The translations under genes and the position numbers were made by a program. Below the pieces are notes generated by a model. The model saw only the letters and a program-made list of their open reading frames with translations, did not search any database and was not told the origin of the DNA. This document shows, piece by piece, positions 9,754-18,546 of a stretch of DNA of 64,000 nt; the stretch's first letter is position 1; each line of letters opens with the position of its first letter. Source of the stretch: Ruminococcus sp. AM36-2AA (GTDB lineage: Bacteria; Bacillota; Clostridia; Lachnospirales; Lachnospiraceae); assembly GCF_003461955.1 (NCBI RefSeq), contig NZ_QTYB01000012.1, positions 62,001 to 126,000 on the forward strand, in the 5' to 3' direction.

Positions 9754-10620
9754 ATGACAGAATATAATGAGACAGCACTGGTACTGGAAGGCGGTGGAAA
9801 CAGAGGTGTTTTTACTGCAGGAGTACTGGATTACCTGATGGAACAGAAAGTGGAATTCCCATATGTAGTGGGAGTATCAGCGGGCGCCTGCAATGCCATT
9901 GATTATGTATCCGGGCAGGTAGGGCGTACCAGAAGATGTATGATCGTGGAAAATAAGGAATACCGTTATATCAGTCTGAAAAATATTCTGGATAAGAAAA
10001 GTCTGTTTGACATGGATATGATCTTTGACAGGTATCCCAATGAGATTTTCCCATTTGATTTTGACGAGTACTTTAAATCGGATATTGAATGTGAGATGGT
10101 TGTGACGAACTGTCTTACAGGAGAAGCAGAGTATCTGTCCGAAAAGCAGGACAGACAGAGACTTATGGATATCTGCAGAGCGTCCAGCAGCATTCCGGGA
10201 ATGAGCCCGATGGTAACGATAGACGGGCAGCTGTATCTGGATGGAGGGGCGGCAGATTCCATACCTCTTATCCATGCCATGAAAAAAGGCCACCGGAAAA
10301 ATGTGGTCATTCTTACCAGAAATCAGGAATACCGTAAGAAAAAACCAGGTAAAAGCAAAGCCGTATATGTGGCTGCTTTTAAGAAGTATCCGAATCTTTT
10401 AAATACATTGCTCAACCGTTATCAGGTGTATAATAAGACCCTGGAACTGATTGAAAAATGGGAAAAAGAAGGTCATATTTTTGTGATCCGACCGGAAATC
10501 GAGACCGTTTCCCGTACGGAACAGAATGCGGAAGCATTAAGCGGATTTTACAAGCATGGGTATGAAGTAATGAAAGACCGTCTGGGTGAACTTTATGATT
10601 ACCTGGAAAAAGAAAACTGA
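9754..10620 (+). CDS. Patatin-like phospholipase
   Basis: 288 aa with the full patatin signature: oxyanion loop GGGNRG (residues 13-18), nucleophile elbow GVSAG with catalytic Ser, and the catalytic Asp in LDGGAADSIP. Such proteins are Ser-Asp dyad lipid acyl hydrolases. There is no signal peptide, so it is cytosolic or membrane-peripheral; the lipid substrate is unknown. It starts 15 nt after gltA and ends 10 nt before the YqeG-like gene, so it is probably cotranscribed with both. Confidence 0.88.
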   Translation: MTEYNETALVLEGGGNRGVFTAGVLDYLMEQKVEFPYVVGVSAGACNAIDYVSGQVGRTRRCMIVENKEYRYISLKNILDKKSLFDMDMIFDRYPNEIFPFDFDEYFKSDIECEMVVTNCLTGEAEYLSEKQDRQRLMDICRASSSIPGMSPMVTIDGQLYLDGGAADSIPLIHAMKKGHRKNVVILTRNQEYRKKKPGKSKAVYVAAFKKYPNLLNTLLNRYQVYNKTLELIEKWEKEGHIFVIRPEIETVSRTEQNAEALSGFYKHGYEVMKDRLGELYDYLEKEN

Positions 10621-10630
10621 GGTGGAATAG

Positions 10631-11137
10631 ATGTTCAGAAGTTTTTTTCCGGATGAATATCTGGATTCTGCGTATGTAATTGACTATGAGAAGCTTTACA
10701 GAGAAGGATACAGAGGGCTTCTTTTTGATATTGATAATACCATTGTCCCGCACGGCGCACCGGCAGATGAACGGGCAAGGAAACTGTTTGAAAAGCTGAG
10801 GGGGATCGGGTTTCGATACTGTTTTGTATCCAACAACCAGAAACCCCGCGTAGAGCCTTTTGCCAAGGCCGTAGAGGGAAATTTTATAGAAAATGCCCAT
10901 AAACCGGCTGTGAAGAATTACAAAAAAGCCTGTCAGGTGATCCAGACAGAACCTGACCGGACAATTTTTGTGGGGGATCAGCTGTTTACGGATATTTACG
11001 GAGCGAAGCGGGCGGGGATCCGTACGATTCTTGTAAAACCGATTCATCCAAAAGAGGAAATTCAGATTGTGCTGAAACGCTATCTGGAAAAAATAGTACT
11101 ATATTTTTACCAAAAAGAGGAGGGGAAGAATTCATGA
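10631..11137 (+). CDS. YqeG-family HAD IIIA phosphatase
   Basis: 168 aa. HAD motif I is LLFDIDNTIVPHG (DxDxT), motif II VSNN, and motif III/IV KPAVKNYKKA with VGDQLFTDIYGAKRAG. This is the pattern of Bacillus YqeG and yeast Gep4-like phosphatidylglycerophosphate phosphatases; a PGP phosphatase role is plausible but unproven. The 3' end overlaps the next gene by 4 bases (ATGA), indicating translational coupling. Confidence 0.85.
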   Translation: MFRSFFPDEYLDSAYVIDYEKLYREGYRGLLFDIDNTIVPHGAPADERARKLFEKLRGIGFRYCFVSNNQKPRVEPFAKAVEGNFIENAHKPAVKNYKKACQVIQTEPDRTIFVGDQLFTDIYGAKRAGIRTILVKPIHPKEEIQIVLKRYLEKIVLYFYQKEEGKNS

Positions 11138-11643
11138 ACCATATTGTAATTATCGGCTTTATGGGTTCAGGAAAGACACGAGTTGGAAAGAGGCTGGCGA
11201 AGGACCTGGGACTTCCGTTTATTGACGTGGACAGACTGATCGTGAAGAAAATGAACATGTCGGTAAAGGAGGTATTTGAACGCTTTGGAGAGCCGTTTTA
11301 TCGTGCACTGGAGACAATGGCAGTTAAAGAGCTGTCTACAGATGGTGAGCGTAAGGTAATCTCTGTCAGCGCTGGACTGCCTCTGCAGGAGCAGAACCAG
11401 AAATATCTTCAGAATATGGGGACGATCATCTATCTGAAGGGATCTGCGGCAACACTGATCAAACGTCTGGAAGGAAGCAACAATCCAACACTGGAGGGAG
11501 CTGAGAACAAAGAGGACAAGATCAAGAAACTTCTCAAGCAGAGAGATCCTGTTTATGAGAAGTTTGCAGACATTAAAGTTGTCACAGGAGTGAAGCCTTT
11601 TGACGAACTGATTGCAGAAATTGAAGAAAAATTAAAGGCTTAA
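11134..11643 (+). CDS. Shikimate-kinase-like P-loop kinase with atypical substrate site
   Basis: 169 aa, shikimate kinase size. The P-loop GFMGSGKT (8-15), Asp33 in DVDRL and Arg57 in FYRALE are conserved, and QRDPVYEKFAD matches the C-terminal Arg region. Two hallmarks differ: the GGG shikimate-binding turn is SVSAG (77-81), and the lid RPLL is NNPTL, lacking the Arg. It could be a divergent AroK, or a kinase for another small polyol or acid. No other aro gene is nearby. It overlaps the YqeG-like gene by 4 bases. Confidence 0.75.
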   Translation: MNHIVIIGFMGSGKTRVGKRLAKDLGLPFIDVDRLIVKKMNMSVKEVFERFGEPFYRALETMAVKELSTDGERKVISVSAGLPLQEQNQKYLQNMGTIIYLKGSAATLIKRLEGSNNPTLEGAENKEDKIKKLLKQRDPVYEKFADIKVVTGVKPFDELIAEIEEKLKA

Positions 11644-11655
11644 ATAAAAAAACAG

Positions 11656-11684
11656 TTGAAAAATGACAAAAGGTATTATAGAAT
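11656..11684 (+). promoter_or_regulatory. Promoter of efp
   Basis: TTGAAA (11656-11661), 17 nt and TAGAAT (11679-11684), about 45 nt before the efp start. Confidence 0.55.
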
Positions 11685-11729
11685 AATCCATAGCGAAAAA
11701 GAACCGCATATATTAAGGAGGAAATATTT

Positions 11730-12287
11730 ATGATTTCAGCAGGTGATTTCAAAAATGGTATCACACTTGAAATTGATGGAAACGTATGTCAGATCGTTGA
11801 ATTCCAGCATGTAAAACCAGGAAAAGGCGCAGCCTTTGTAAGAACAAAATACAAAAACATTATCACAGGATCTGTAGTGGAGAAATCTTTCCGTCCTACA
11901 GAGAAATTCCCGGCTGCACGTATCGAGCGTGTAGATATGCAGTATCTGTATCAGGATGGTGATTTATACTACTTTATGAATACAGAGACATATGATCAGG
12001 TTGGTCTTACAAAAGATCAGGTTGGCGATTCTCTGAAATTCGTTAAAGATAACGAAATGGTTAAGGTTTGCTCTCATAACGGCGAGGTATTCGCAATCGA
12101 GCCTCCTCTTTTCGTAGAGCTTGAGGTTATTGAGACAGAGCCAGGATTTGCAGGAAATACAGCACAGGGTGCTACCAAACCGGCAACTGTTGAAACAGGT
12201 GCACAGGTTCAGGTTCCTCTGTTTGTAAACCAGGGCGACAAGCTGAAAATTGACACAAGAACAGGAGAGTATCTCTCCCGTGTATAA
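11730..12287 (+). CDS. efp: Elongation factor P
   Basis: 185 aa, full length. It has the three beta-barrel domains of EF-P, with the tip loop [14 protein letters not shown] carrying the Lys that some bacteria modify, and the C-terminal signature [10 protein letters not shown]. It relieves ribosome stalling at polyproline. The ribosome site is AAGGAGG. It is monocistronic with its own promoter and a strong terminator. In many Firmicutes efp sits just before spoIIIA; here the two are 7.5 kb apart. Confidence 0.96.
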   Translation: MISAGDFKNGITLEIDGNVCQIVEFQHVKPGKGAAFVRTKYKNIITGSVVEKSFRPTEKFPAARIERVDMQYLYQDGDLYYFMNTETYDQVGLTKDQVGDSLKFVKDNEMVKVCSHNGEVFAIEPPLFVELEVIETEPGFAGNTAQGATKPATVETGAQVQVPLFVNQGDKLKIDTRTGEYLSRV

Positions 12288-12360
12288 CGAATAAACTGCG
12301 TAGCAGTTGATTGGCTATGAACAAGTAGCGAATGCGGATTATGAATATCTGCTTATGATG

Positions 12361-12387
12361 AAAAAACCCGCTTATGCGGGTTTTTTT
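12361..12387 (+). terminator. Intrinsic terminator of efp
   Basis: aaaaaacccgc-TTA-tgcgggttttttt: a compact stem ending in seven T. Directly upstream, 12327-12355 carries a weak match to the dispersed element described in the findings. Confidence 0.9.
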
Positions 12388-12409
12388 ATGTCCGTTTTTA
12401 GAAATTACC

Positions 12410-12437
12410 TTGACACAAAAAATCATTCTGGTATAAT
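12410..12437 (+). promoter_or_regulatory. Promoter of ssrA
   Basis: TTGACA (12410-12415), 16 nt and TATAAT (12432-12437) with an extended TGG. It implies a precursor about 80 nt longer at the 5' end than mature tmRNA. Confidence 0.75.
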
Positions 12438-12522
12438 TAAACCCAGTCAAAAATAACTGACCAAGAAGTTCGTCTGTCCACCAGAGATGTCCGGAAATGA
12501 TCCGGCCACGGAATTCTTTTGA

Positions 12523-12865
12523 GGGCTTGTACTGGTTTCGACGGGGGCTTTGAAGTTAGGGAAGCCATCCGCAGACTCCTGGACTGCGTACCAACCGGGA
12601 ACTAAATATAAACGCAGACGAAAAGTTAGCGTTAGCAGCCTAAGCTGCTCGTCAGCCCCGTTGCACTCACACATCGGGAATCTGGCGTCGACTATGTGAG
12701 AAACCTTGCCGGGTAAGCTTTGCCCTGGTAGATGTATCATGAAGCTACTGAAGCAGTAAGCCTGTCGGTGGGCGTGCTGCCGAGGGAATGTTAAATCAGC
12801 GACTGTGATGGGAGATGCCTTAAGGGATAGGCTTTCGGACAGGGGTTCGATTCCCCTCAGGTCCA
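12523..12865 (+). ncRNA. ssrA: Transfer-messenger RNA (tmRNA)
   Basis: The tRNA-like ends are clear. The 5' GGGCTT pairs with AGGTCC near 12859-12864 (two G-U wobbles), and the 3' part has a T-arm with GGTTCGATTCC. The 5' side continues with the conserved ACTGGTTTCGACGGGGG. The tag frame reads N-A-D-E-K-L-A-L-A-A-stop at 12611-12643, ending in the LALAA-type degron; with the first Ala supplied by the charged tmRNA the likely tag is ANADEKLALAA (the exact resume codon is inferred). CCA is not encoded after the discriminator A. It rescues stalled ribosomes together with SmpB, which is not in this window. Confidence 0.95.
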
Positions 12866-12876
12866 TTTATGGAACG

Positions 12877-12920
12877 TCCCGGAAAGACAGCATTTATGCG
12901 GCTTTCCGGGAATTTTTTTT
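12877..12920 (+). terminator. Terminator of ssrA
   Basis: tcccggaaag (12877-12886) pairs with ctttccggga (12902-12911), followed by a run of eight T. It also lies in the leader of the following ftsW gene. Confidence 0.88.
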
Positions 12921-12978
12921 ACTTTCTTTTTTAGATATCAGAAATTTCTTCGCGGATACAGAAAGCGATGGTGATAAA

Positions 12979-14139
12979 ATGAAAAAACCTCTGCTCAATT
13001 TAAAAAAGCAGAATACAAAATCAGATTACTATGATTATAATCTTGTCGCTGTCATCGTACTTCTGGTATGTTTCGGACTGGTTATGCTGTACAGCACCAG
13101 TTCTTATATGGCGGAAGTAAATTATGGCAATGATATGTTTTATTTTAAGAAACAGGCACTGATCAGTGCGGCCTGTCTGATCGGAGCATTATTTATTTCA
13201 AAAATACTGGATTATCATGTCCTTCTTCCTTTTACAACCGCACTTTATGTGGCTTCACTGATCCTTATGGGCCTGGTCCGCACTCCGCTGGGGCATTCTT
13301 CCCATGGTGCAACCAGATGGCTGTATATCGGACCGATCAACTTTCAGCCTGCCGAAATAGCCAAGATTGCGGTCATCATCATGATGGCCTATATGATCGG
13401 AAAGATGGGACGAAAGGTAAAAACTCTGAAAAGCTGTATGATCCTGGGACTTCCGGGAGCAGGACTTGCGCTGGCTGCTTATGTGCTTACCGATAACTTA
13501 AGTACTGCCATGATCATTCTGGGCATTACTGTAGGAATGGTTTTTGTGGCACATCCGGATACCCGTCCGTTTATCATTATAGGTATCGTCGGTATAGTCC
13601 TGATCGTAATCGGTGTGCTGTTTCTGGTTGCAACAACCAAGGACAGTAACAGTTTCCGAGTTATGCGAGTGCTGGTGTGGCTGCAGCCTGAGAAATATTC
13701 TGATGAAGGTGGATACCAGACGTTACAGGCGCTGTATGCCATCGGTTCCGGGGGCTTTTTCGGACGGGGACTTGGAAACAGTATCCAGAAACTGGGAAGT
13801 GTTCCTGAGGCTCAGAACGATATGATTTTTTCCATTATCTGTGAAGAACTCGGAGTTTTCGGAGGCATTTTTGTACTGATCCTGTTCGGGTATCTTCTGT
13901 ACAGATTGTTCTTTATTGCACAGAATGCTCCGGATCTGTTCGGCTCTCTGATCGTCACGGGAATTTTTATACATATTGCGCTGCAGGTAATCCTGAACAT
14001 TGCCGTTGTACTGAATCTGATGCCGAATACAGGTGTTACATTGCCCTTTATCAGCTATGGAGGAACCTCTATTGTATTCCTGATGTCAGAGATGGCAATT
14101 GCCCTCAGTGTGGCCCGTCAGATAAAATTTCAAGAGTAA
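12979..14139 (+). CDS. ftsW: FtsW/RodA/SpoVE (SEDS) peptidoglycan polymerase
   Basis: 386 aa from the ATG at 12979; the frame is open further upstream, but that part overlaps tmRNA and its terminator. Around ten membrane segments. SEDS signatures are visible: GATRWLYIGPINFQPAEIAK, the catalytic-Asp loop STAMIILG preceded by LTDNL, GSGGFFGRGLGNS, PEAQNDMIFSIICEELG and NTGVTLPFISYGGTS. It polymerises glycan strands from lipid II with a class B PBP. Assignment to FtsW rather than SpoVE or RodA is by general resemblance only. The ribosome site is weak. Confidence 0.85.
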   Translation: MKKPLLNLKKQNTKSDYYDYNLVAVIVLLVCFGLVMLYSTSSYMAEVNYGNDMFYFKKQALISAACLIGALFISKILDYHVLLPFTTALYVASLILMGLVRTPLGHSSHGATRWLYIGPINFQPAEIAKIAVIIMMAYMIGKMGRKVKTLKSCMILGLPGAGLALAAYVLTDNLSTAMIILGITVGMVFVAHPDTRPFIIIGIVGIVLIVIGVLFLVATTKDSNSFRVMRVLVWLQPEKYSDEGGYQTLQALYAIGSGGFFGRGLGNSIQKLGSVPEAQNDMIFSIICEELGVFGGIFVLILFGYLLYRLFFIAQNAPDLFGSLIVTGIFIHIALQVILNIAVVLNLMPNTGVTLPFISYGGTSIVFLMSEMAIALSVARQIKFQE

Positions 14140-14195
14140 AATAGTTTTAAAATCAAAATATTTTTGCTCTGGAGCCATTTTTTGGGAAAATCCTC

Positions 14196-14224
14196 TTGAC
14201 AACTGTTTTTGCAGACTATATACT
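14196..14224 (+). promoter_or_regulatory. Promoter of acpP
   Basis: TTGACA (14196-14201), 17 nt and TATACT (14219-14224), 57 nt before the ATG. Confidence 0.75.
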
Positions 14225-14280
14225 TGGCTCAAAAAGAGGAAACAGATTCGATCTGTAACGATTAAAGGAGAAATTAAGAC

Positions 14281-14514
14281 ATGTTAGAAAAAATGAAAGA
14301 AATGCTTGCAGAGCAGTTAAATTGTGAGGCATCTATAATTACACCGGAGACATCTTTCAAGGATGATCTCGGAGCAGATTCTCTGGATCTTTTTGAGCTG
14401 GTTATGGCCCTTGAGGATGAGTACAATGTTGAGATTCCGGCAGAGGAGCTTACAGATCTGAATACAGTTGGAGATGTAATCGAGTATCTTAAAAACAAAG
14501 GTGTGGAAGCATAA
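14281..14514 (+). CDS. acpP: Acyl carrier protein
   Basis: 77 aa acidic four-helix protein with the phosphopantetheine attachment site LGADSLDLFELVM (Ser38 region). It carries acyl chains in fatty-acid synthesis. AAAGGAG ribosome site. It stands alone with its own promoter and terminator, not next to fab genes. An Sfp-type phosphopantetheinyl transferase lies 3.5 kb downstream. It could serve a pathway other than fatty acid synthesis, but the sequence is that of a standard ACP. Confidence 0.92.
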   Translation: MLEKMKEMLAEQLNCEASIITPETSFKDDLGADSLDLFELVMALEDEYNVEIPAEELTDLNTVGDVIEYLKNKGVEA

Positions 14515-14528
14515 GCAGGAATTAAGAG

Positions 14529-14562
14529 ATCCTCTGGGACAATGGTGTCTCAGGGGATTTTT
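14529..14562 (+). terminator. Terminator of acpP
   Basis: atcctctgggac (14529-14540) pairs over 12 bp (with G-U wobbles) with gtctcaggggat (14546-14557), followed by TTTTT. Confidence 0.88.
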
Positions 14563-14602
14563 CTGTGTATAGGGAAGACGGGGGATTCCGTCGGAAAACC
14601 TA

Positions 14603-14632
14603 TGGACATTTTGAAGGCTTTAGGTATATAAT
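14603..14632 (+). promoter_or_regulatory. Promoter of gltX
   Basis: TGGACA (14603-14608), 18 nt and TATAAT (14627-14632). No T-box leader is seen; the leader is only about 35 nt. Confidence 0.6.
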
Positions 14633-14672
14633 ATCACCTATAATGAGAAACAACAAAACGAGGAGAAAAGAA

Positions 14673-16127
14673 ATGACAAAGATCAGAACAAGATTTGCAC
14701 CGAGTCCTACAGGAAGAATGCATGTGGGTAACTTAAGAACAGCTCTTTATGCTTATTTGATCACAAAACATGAAGGCGGAGATTTTATCCTTCGTATTGA
14801 AGATACAGACCAGGAACGTTATGTGGAGGGAGCCGTAGATATTATTTACCGTACCCTTGAGAAAACCGGACTTATCCATGATGAGGGACCGGATAAAGAC
14901 GGCGGATTCGGTCCGTATGTACAGAGTGAGCGTCAGGCAACAGGCATGTACCTGAAATATGCAAAACAGCTTATTGAGCAGGGAGATGCATACTACTGCT
15001 TCTGCGGCAAGGAAGAACTGGAGAGTATGAAACGTACAGTTGCAGGCAAGGAGATCTCCATCTATGATAAGAGATGTCTCCACCTTTCCAAAGAAGAGGT
15101 TCAGCGTCGTCTGGATGCGGGAGAACCTCATGTTATCCGTTTCAATATGCCGACAGAGGGAACTACAACCTTCCACGATGTTATTTACGGTGATATCACA
15201 GTCAACAATGAAGAGATGGAGGATCTGATCCTGATCAAATCTGATGGATATCCGACATACAATTTTGCAAACGTAATTGATGACCATCTTATGGGGATTA
15301 CGCATGTTGTAAGAGGTAATGAGTATCTTTCCTCTTCTCCGAAGTACAACCGTATTTACGAGGCATTCGGATGGGAGATCCCGGTTTATGTACATTGTCC
15401 GCTGATCACAGATGAGACACATCAGAAACTTTCCAAGAGATGCGGCCATTCTTCCTATGAGGATCTGATCGATCAGGGCTTTGTTACAGAGGCAGTGATC
15501 AATTATGTTGCGCTTCTTGGATGGAGCCCGGCAGACAACCGTGAGATTTTCTCTCTTCCGGAACTTGTGGAAGCGTTTGATTACCACCATATCAACAAAT
15601 CACCGGCAGTTTTTGATATTGCCAAGCTGAAATGGATGAATGGTGAGTACATCAAAAAAATGGATCCGGATGCGTTCTATGAGAGAGCACTTCCGTATCT
15701 GAAAGAAGTTCTGAAGAAAGACTTTGATCTTAAAAAGATCGCAGGTATGGTTCAGACCAGAATTGAAGTATTCCCGGATATCCCGGAGCTTGTGGACTTC
15801 TTTGAGGAAGTTCCGGAATATGACAGTGCAATGTACCGCCACAAAAAAATGAAAACAACAGAGGAGACTTCCCTTGCAGTTCTCAAGGAGGTACTTCCTG
15901 TACTGGAAGCACAGGAGGATTATAACAATGATCCGCTGTATGCATCTTTAAGTGCTTTTGTAAAGGAGCACGGCTATAAGAACGGTTATGTAATGTGGCC
16001 GCTGCGTACAGCAGTATCCGGCAAGCAGATGACGCCGGCCGGCGCAACAGAGATCATGGAGATCATCGGTAAGGAAGAGACACTGAAACGTGTACATGCA
16101 GCAATCGAAAAACTTGAGCACGAATAA
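14673..16127 (+). CDS. gltX: Glutamyl-tRNA synthetase
   Basis: 484 aa from the ATG at 14673, which follows AGGAG; the upstream open frame lacks a ribosome site. Class I synthetase: [14 protein letters not shown] (HIGH motif as HVGN), the FCFCG-like zinc region reads [17 protein letters not shown] (KMSKS loop), and a C-terminal anticodon-binding helical domain. Firmicute GltX often also charges tRNA-Gln for GatCAB; gat genes are not in the window. The 3' end is followed after 22 nt by a helicase gene. Confidence 0.95.
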   Translation: MTKIRTRFAPSPTGRMHVGNLRTALYAYLITKHEGGDFILRIEDTDQERYVEGAVDIIYRTLEKTGLIHDEGPDKDGGFGPYVQSERQATGMYLKYAKQLIEQGDAYYCFCGKEELESMKRTVAGKEISIYDKRCLHLSKEEVQRRLDAGEPHVIRFNMPTEGTTTFHDVIYGDITVNNEEMEDLILIKSDGYPTYNFANVIDDHLMGITHVVRGNEYLSSSPKYNRIYEAFGWEIPVYVHCPLITDETHQKLSKRCGHSSYEDLIDQGFVTEAVINYVALLGWSPADNREIFSLPELVEAFDYHHINKSPAVFDIAKLKWMNGEYIKKMDPDAFYERALPYLKEVLKKDFDLKKIAGMVQTRIEVFPDIPELVDFFEEVPEYDSAMYRHKKMKTTEETSLAVLKEVLPVLEAQEDYNNDPLYASLSAFVKEHGYKNGYVMWPLRTAVSGKQMTPAGATEIMEIIGKEETLKRVHAAIEKLEHE

Positions 16128-16149
16128 GTGCATAGTCAATAATCCAGTT

Positions 16150-17976
16150 ATGAAACGAAATCCATCTCAAAAACGGGCGATCGCCCACCTGTCAGGACCG
16201 ATGATGGTTCTGGCAGGCCCCGGTTCGGGGAAAACTTCCGTCATAGTAGAAAGAACAGCACATATGATCCATGAAGGGAAGATACCGGCTTCCTCTGTTC
16301 TTGTTGTGACCTTTTCAAGGGCGGCAGCCGTAGAAATGAAAGAACGGTTTCTGAAATTTACCGGAGTTTCGAGGACAGGCGTTACATTTGGAACTTTTCA
16401 TGGTGTATTTTATGGAATCCTGAAACAGGCATATGGTCTCAACGGAAGCAACATTCTTTCTGAAGAGGAAAAGTATGCGATCTTAAGGGAACTGGCAGTA
16501 AATTGTGCCGCAGAACAGTCCCAGGAAGGGGACTTTGTGGAAGATGTGGCAAAAGAGATCAGTGTTGTCAAAGGGGGAAGAATTTCACTGGAACATTACT
16601 ATTCTTCCTGCTGTCCGGATGAAGTGTTCCGGCAGATTTTTCAGGGGTATCGGAAAGTCCTGAATGAAAGAAGAAAGCTTGATTTTGACGATATGCTTTT
16701 GAGCTGCTATGAGCTTTTGCGTAAAAGAAAAGATATTCTGGCAGCATGGCAGAAAAAATTCCGGTATATTCTGGTGGATGAGTTTCAGGATATCAACCAT
16801 CTTCAGTATGATATTGTAAAAATGCTGGCAGCTCCGGAAAATAATCTGTTTGTGGTGGGAGACGATGACCAGTCTATTTATCATTTCCGTGGAGCACGTC
16901 CGGAGATTATGCTGAATTTTCCGGAAGATTTCAAAAATGCGGAAACAGTATTGCTGAATATTAATTACCGGTGCAGCGGAAATATTTTGAACACAGCTAT
17001 GAAAGTAATTGATCATAACGAAAACCGTTATGTAAAAAAACTTTCTACACCCAATAACCTAGGAGAACCTGTAGAGGTAAAGGAATTTAAAAATCCAAGA
17101 GATGAGTATATGACAGCTGCGGGAATACTGAAAGACCGGATGGAAAAAGGGGAATATATTGAAGATACCGCCTTTCTTTTCCGGACCAATCAGGAGGCAG
17201 AAGGCCTGGTTGCCGCATTGATGGAATATGGGGTTCCTTTTACCATGAAAGAGAAACTGCCCAATCTGTTCCGCCACTGGATCTGTAAAAATATGATCGC
17301 CTATCTGAAAATGGCACAGGGGGACCGGAGCAGAAGTACATTTCTGGAAATTATGAACCGCCCTAACCGCTACATAGCCAGAGAGGCTCTTGCCGAAAAA
17401 AACATAGATTTTAAGGCTCTTGCCGAATTTTATAAAGATAAGGACTGGATGTGTGACAGGATCACAACACTGGAAACACATCTTCGGATCTTGAAAACCA
17501 TGGCCCCTTATGCAGCCATTAATTTTATCCGAAACGGCATGGGATATGAAGAATACTTGCAGGAATACGCAAGGTATCGTAAAATAAAGCCAGAAGAGCT
17601 CTGGGAGACCTTAAACCGGATACACGAAAGTGCCAGAGGAATGAAAACGCTGGAAGACTGGCTGGCCTATATGGATGAATATACCAGAAAACTGGAAGAA
17701 CAGGCGAAAAAACAGGACGTGAAAAGGGAAGGCTGTGTGATATCTACCCTTCACGCTGTAAAAGGCCTGGAGTATGACCGGGTATATATTATGAATGTCA
17801 ATGAGGGCAGTATGCCTTACCGGAAAGCGGTTCTGGAAGCGCACCTTGAGGAAGAACGGAGACTTTTCTACGTTGGAATGACGCGGGCAAAGAAGAAACT
17901 TTGTCTGTGCTATGTGAGAATGCAGTACGAGAAGGAACGGGAGCCGTCACGGTTCCTTGAGGAGGCAGGATTATGA
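16150..17976 (+). CDS. UvrD/PcrA-type superfamily 1 DNA helicase
   Basis: 608 aa from ATG 16150, where similarity begins (NPSQKRAIAHL, Q motif). Helicase motifs: I GPGSGKT, Ia VTFSRAAA, II VDEFQD, III GDDDQSIYHFRGA, IV NYRCSGNI, V STLHAVKGLEYDRVY, VI YVGMTRAKKKL. It is shorter than PcrA/UvrD (~720-740 aa), with a reduced 1B/2B region and no C-terminal Tudor-like tail, as in other clostridial UvrD-like proteins. Unwinds DNA in repair or replication restart; its exact role is unknown. It overlaps the next gene by 4 bases. Confidence 0.88.
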   Translation: MKRNPSQKRAIAHLSGPMMVLAGPGSGKTSVIVERTAHMIHEGKIPASSVLVVTFSRAAAVEMKERFLKFTGVSRTGVTFGTFHGVFYGILKQAYGLNGSNILSEEEKYAILRELAVNCAAEQSQEGDFVEDVAKEISVVKGGRISLEHYYSSCCPDEVFRQIFQGYRKVLNERRKLDFDDMLLSCYELLRKRKDILAAWQKKFRYILVDEFQDINHLQYDIVKMLAAPENNLFVVGDDDQSIYHFRGARPEIMLNFPEDFKNAETVLLNINYRCSGNILNTAMKVIDHNENRYVKKLSTPNNLGEPVEVKEFKNPRDEYMTAAGILKDRMEKGEYIEDTAFLFRTNQEAEGLVAALMEYGVPFTMKEKLPNLFRHWICKNMIAYLKMAQGDRSRSTFLEIMNRPNRYIAREALAEKNIDFKALAEFYKDKDWMCDRITTLETHLRILKTMAPYAAINFIRNGMGYEEYLQEYARYRKIKPEELWETLNRIHESARGMKTLEDWLAYMDEYTRKLEEQAKKQDVKREGCVISTLHAVKGLEYDRVYIMNVNEGSMPYRKAVLEAHLEEERRLFYVGMTRAKKKLCLCYVRMQYEKEREPSRFLEEAGL

Positions 17977-18521
17977 ACGGGATCATTTACTACACAAAGA
18001 TAAGAGACGAATATTCTGGCAAAAACATGGAGCATATGATCGGGGAAAAGCTTCTGGAGATTGGGCTGGAAAGAGAATATGGCCGGAAACTTGCCTTTGA
18101 ACCCAGGGCTAAGGGGGAACATGGGAAACCGTTTTTTACCCTTCTTCCAAAGATCCATTATAATATTTCACATTCCGGAAAATATGTGATGTGTTTATTT
18201 GCAGGTGAAGAAGTAGGTATTGATATACAGATCCATAAGAAGGTTAATTATGAGAGGATCCTTGAGAGACTGGTACCTGCAGATATGGTGAGGGAGATCC
18301 TGGAAGCAGATGATATGGAGAAGGCTTTTTTTGCACAGTGGGTATTGCGGGAAGCTTATATCAAATGGACGGGAGAAGGATTGTCCAGAGATTTAAGGAC
18401 GATTCCCATGGACAAAGGAAATTACATGATGCTGGAAATGGAACCGGGATACAGCGGTGCAGTCTGGTCAAAAGATGATCTGGAATTGCGCTTTGAATAC
18501 GAAGATATCATACTGAGATAA
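17973..18521 (+). CDS. 4'-phosphopantetheinyl transferase, Sfp type
   Basis: 182 aa, compact for the family. Conserved blocks: KGEHGKPFF, YNISHSGKYV, the Mg-binding GIDIQ, and WVLREAYIKWTGEGL (consensus WxxKEAxxK, here with Arg for the first Lys). It transfers phosphopantetheine from CoA to carrier proteins. Targets are unknown: the acpP at 14.3 kb is the only visible carrier, and no NRPS or PKS is in the window. It is translationally coupled to the helicase (ATGA). Confidence 0.82.
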   Translation: MNGIIYYTKIRDEYSGKNMEHMIGEKLLEIGLEREYGRKLAFEPRAKGEHGKPFFTLLPKIHYNISHSGKYVMCLFAGEEVGIDIQIHKKVNYERILERLVPADMVREILEADDMEKAFFAQWVLREAYIKWTGEGLSRDLRTIPMDKGNYMMLEMEPGYSGAVWSKDDLELRFEYEDIILR

Positions 18522-18546
18522 ACTGTACCAGAATAGAGAAAATGAA

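Noticed and set aside
12805..12978. Upstream in-frame extension of FtsW
   Set aside because: It would start inside tmRNA and read through its terminator; FtsW similarity begins after 12979.
14633..14672. T-box or riboswitch leader of gltX
   Set aside because: The leader is too short and lacks T-box sequence; the same check at other amino-acid and tRNA-synthetase genes was negative.
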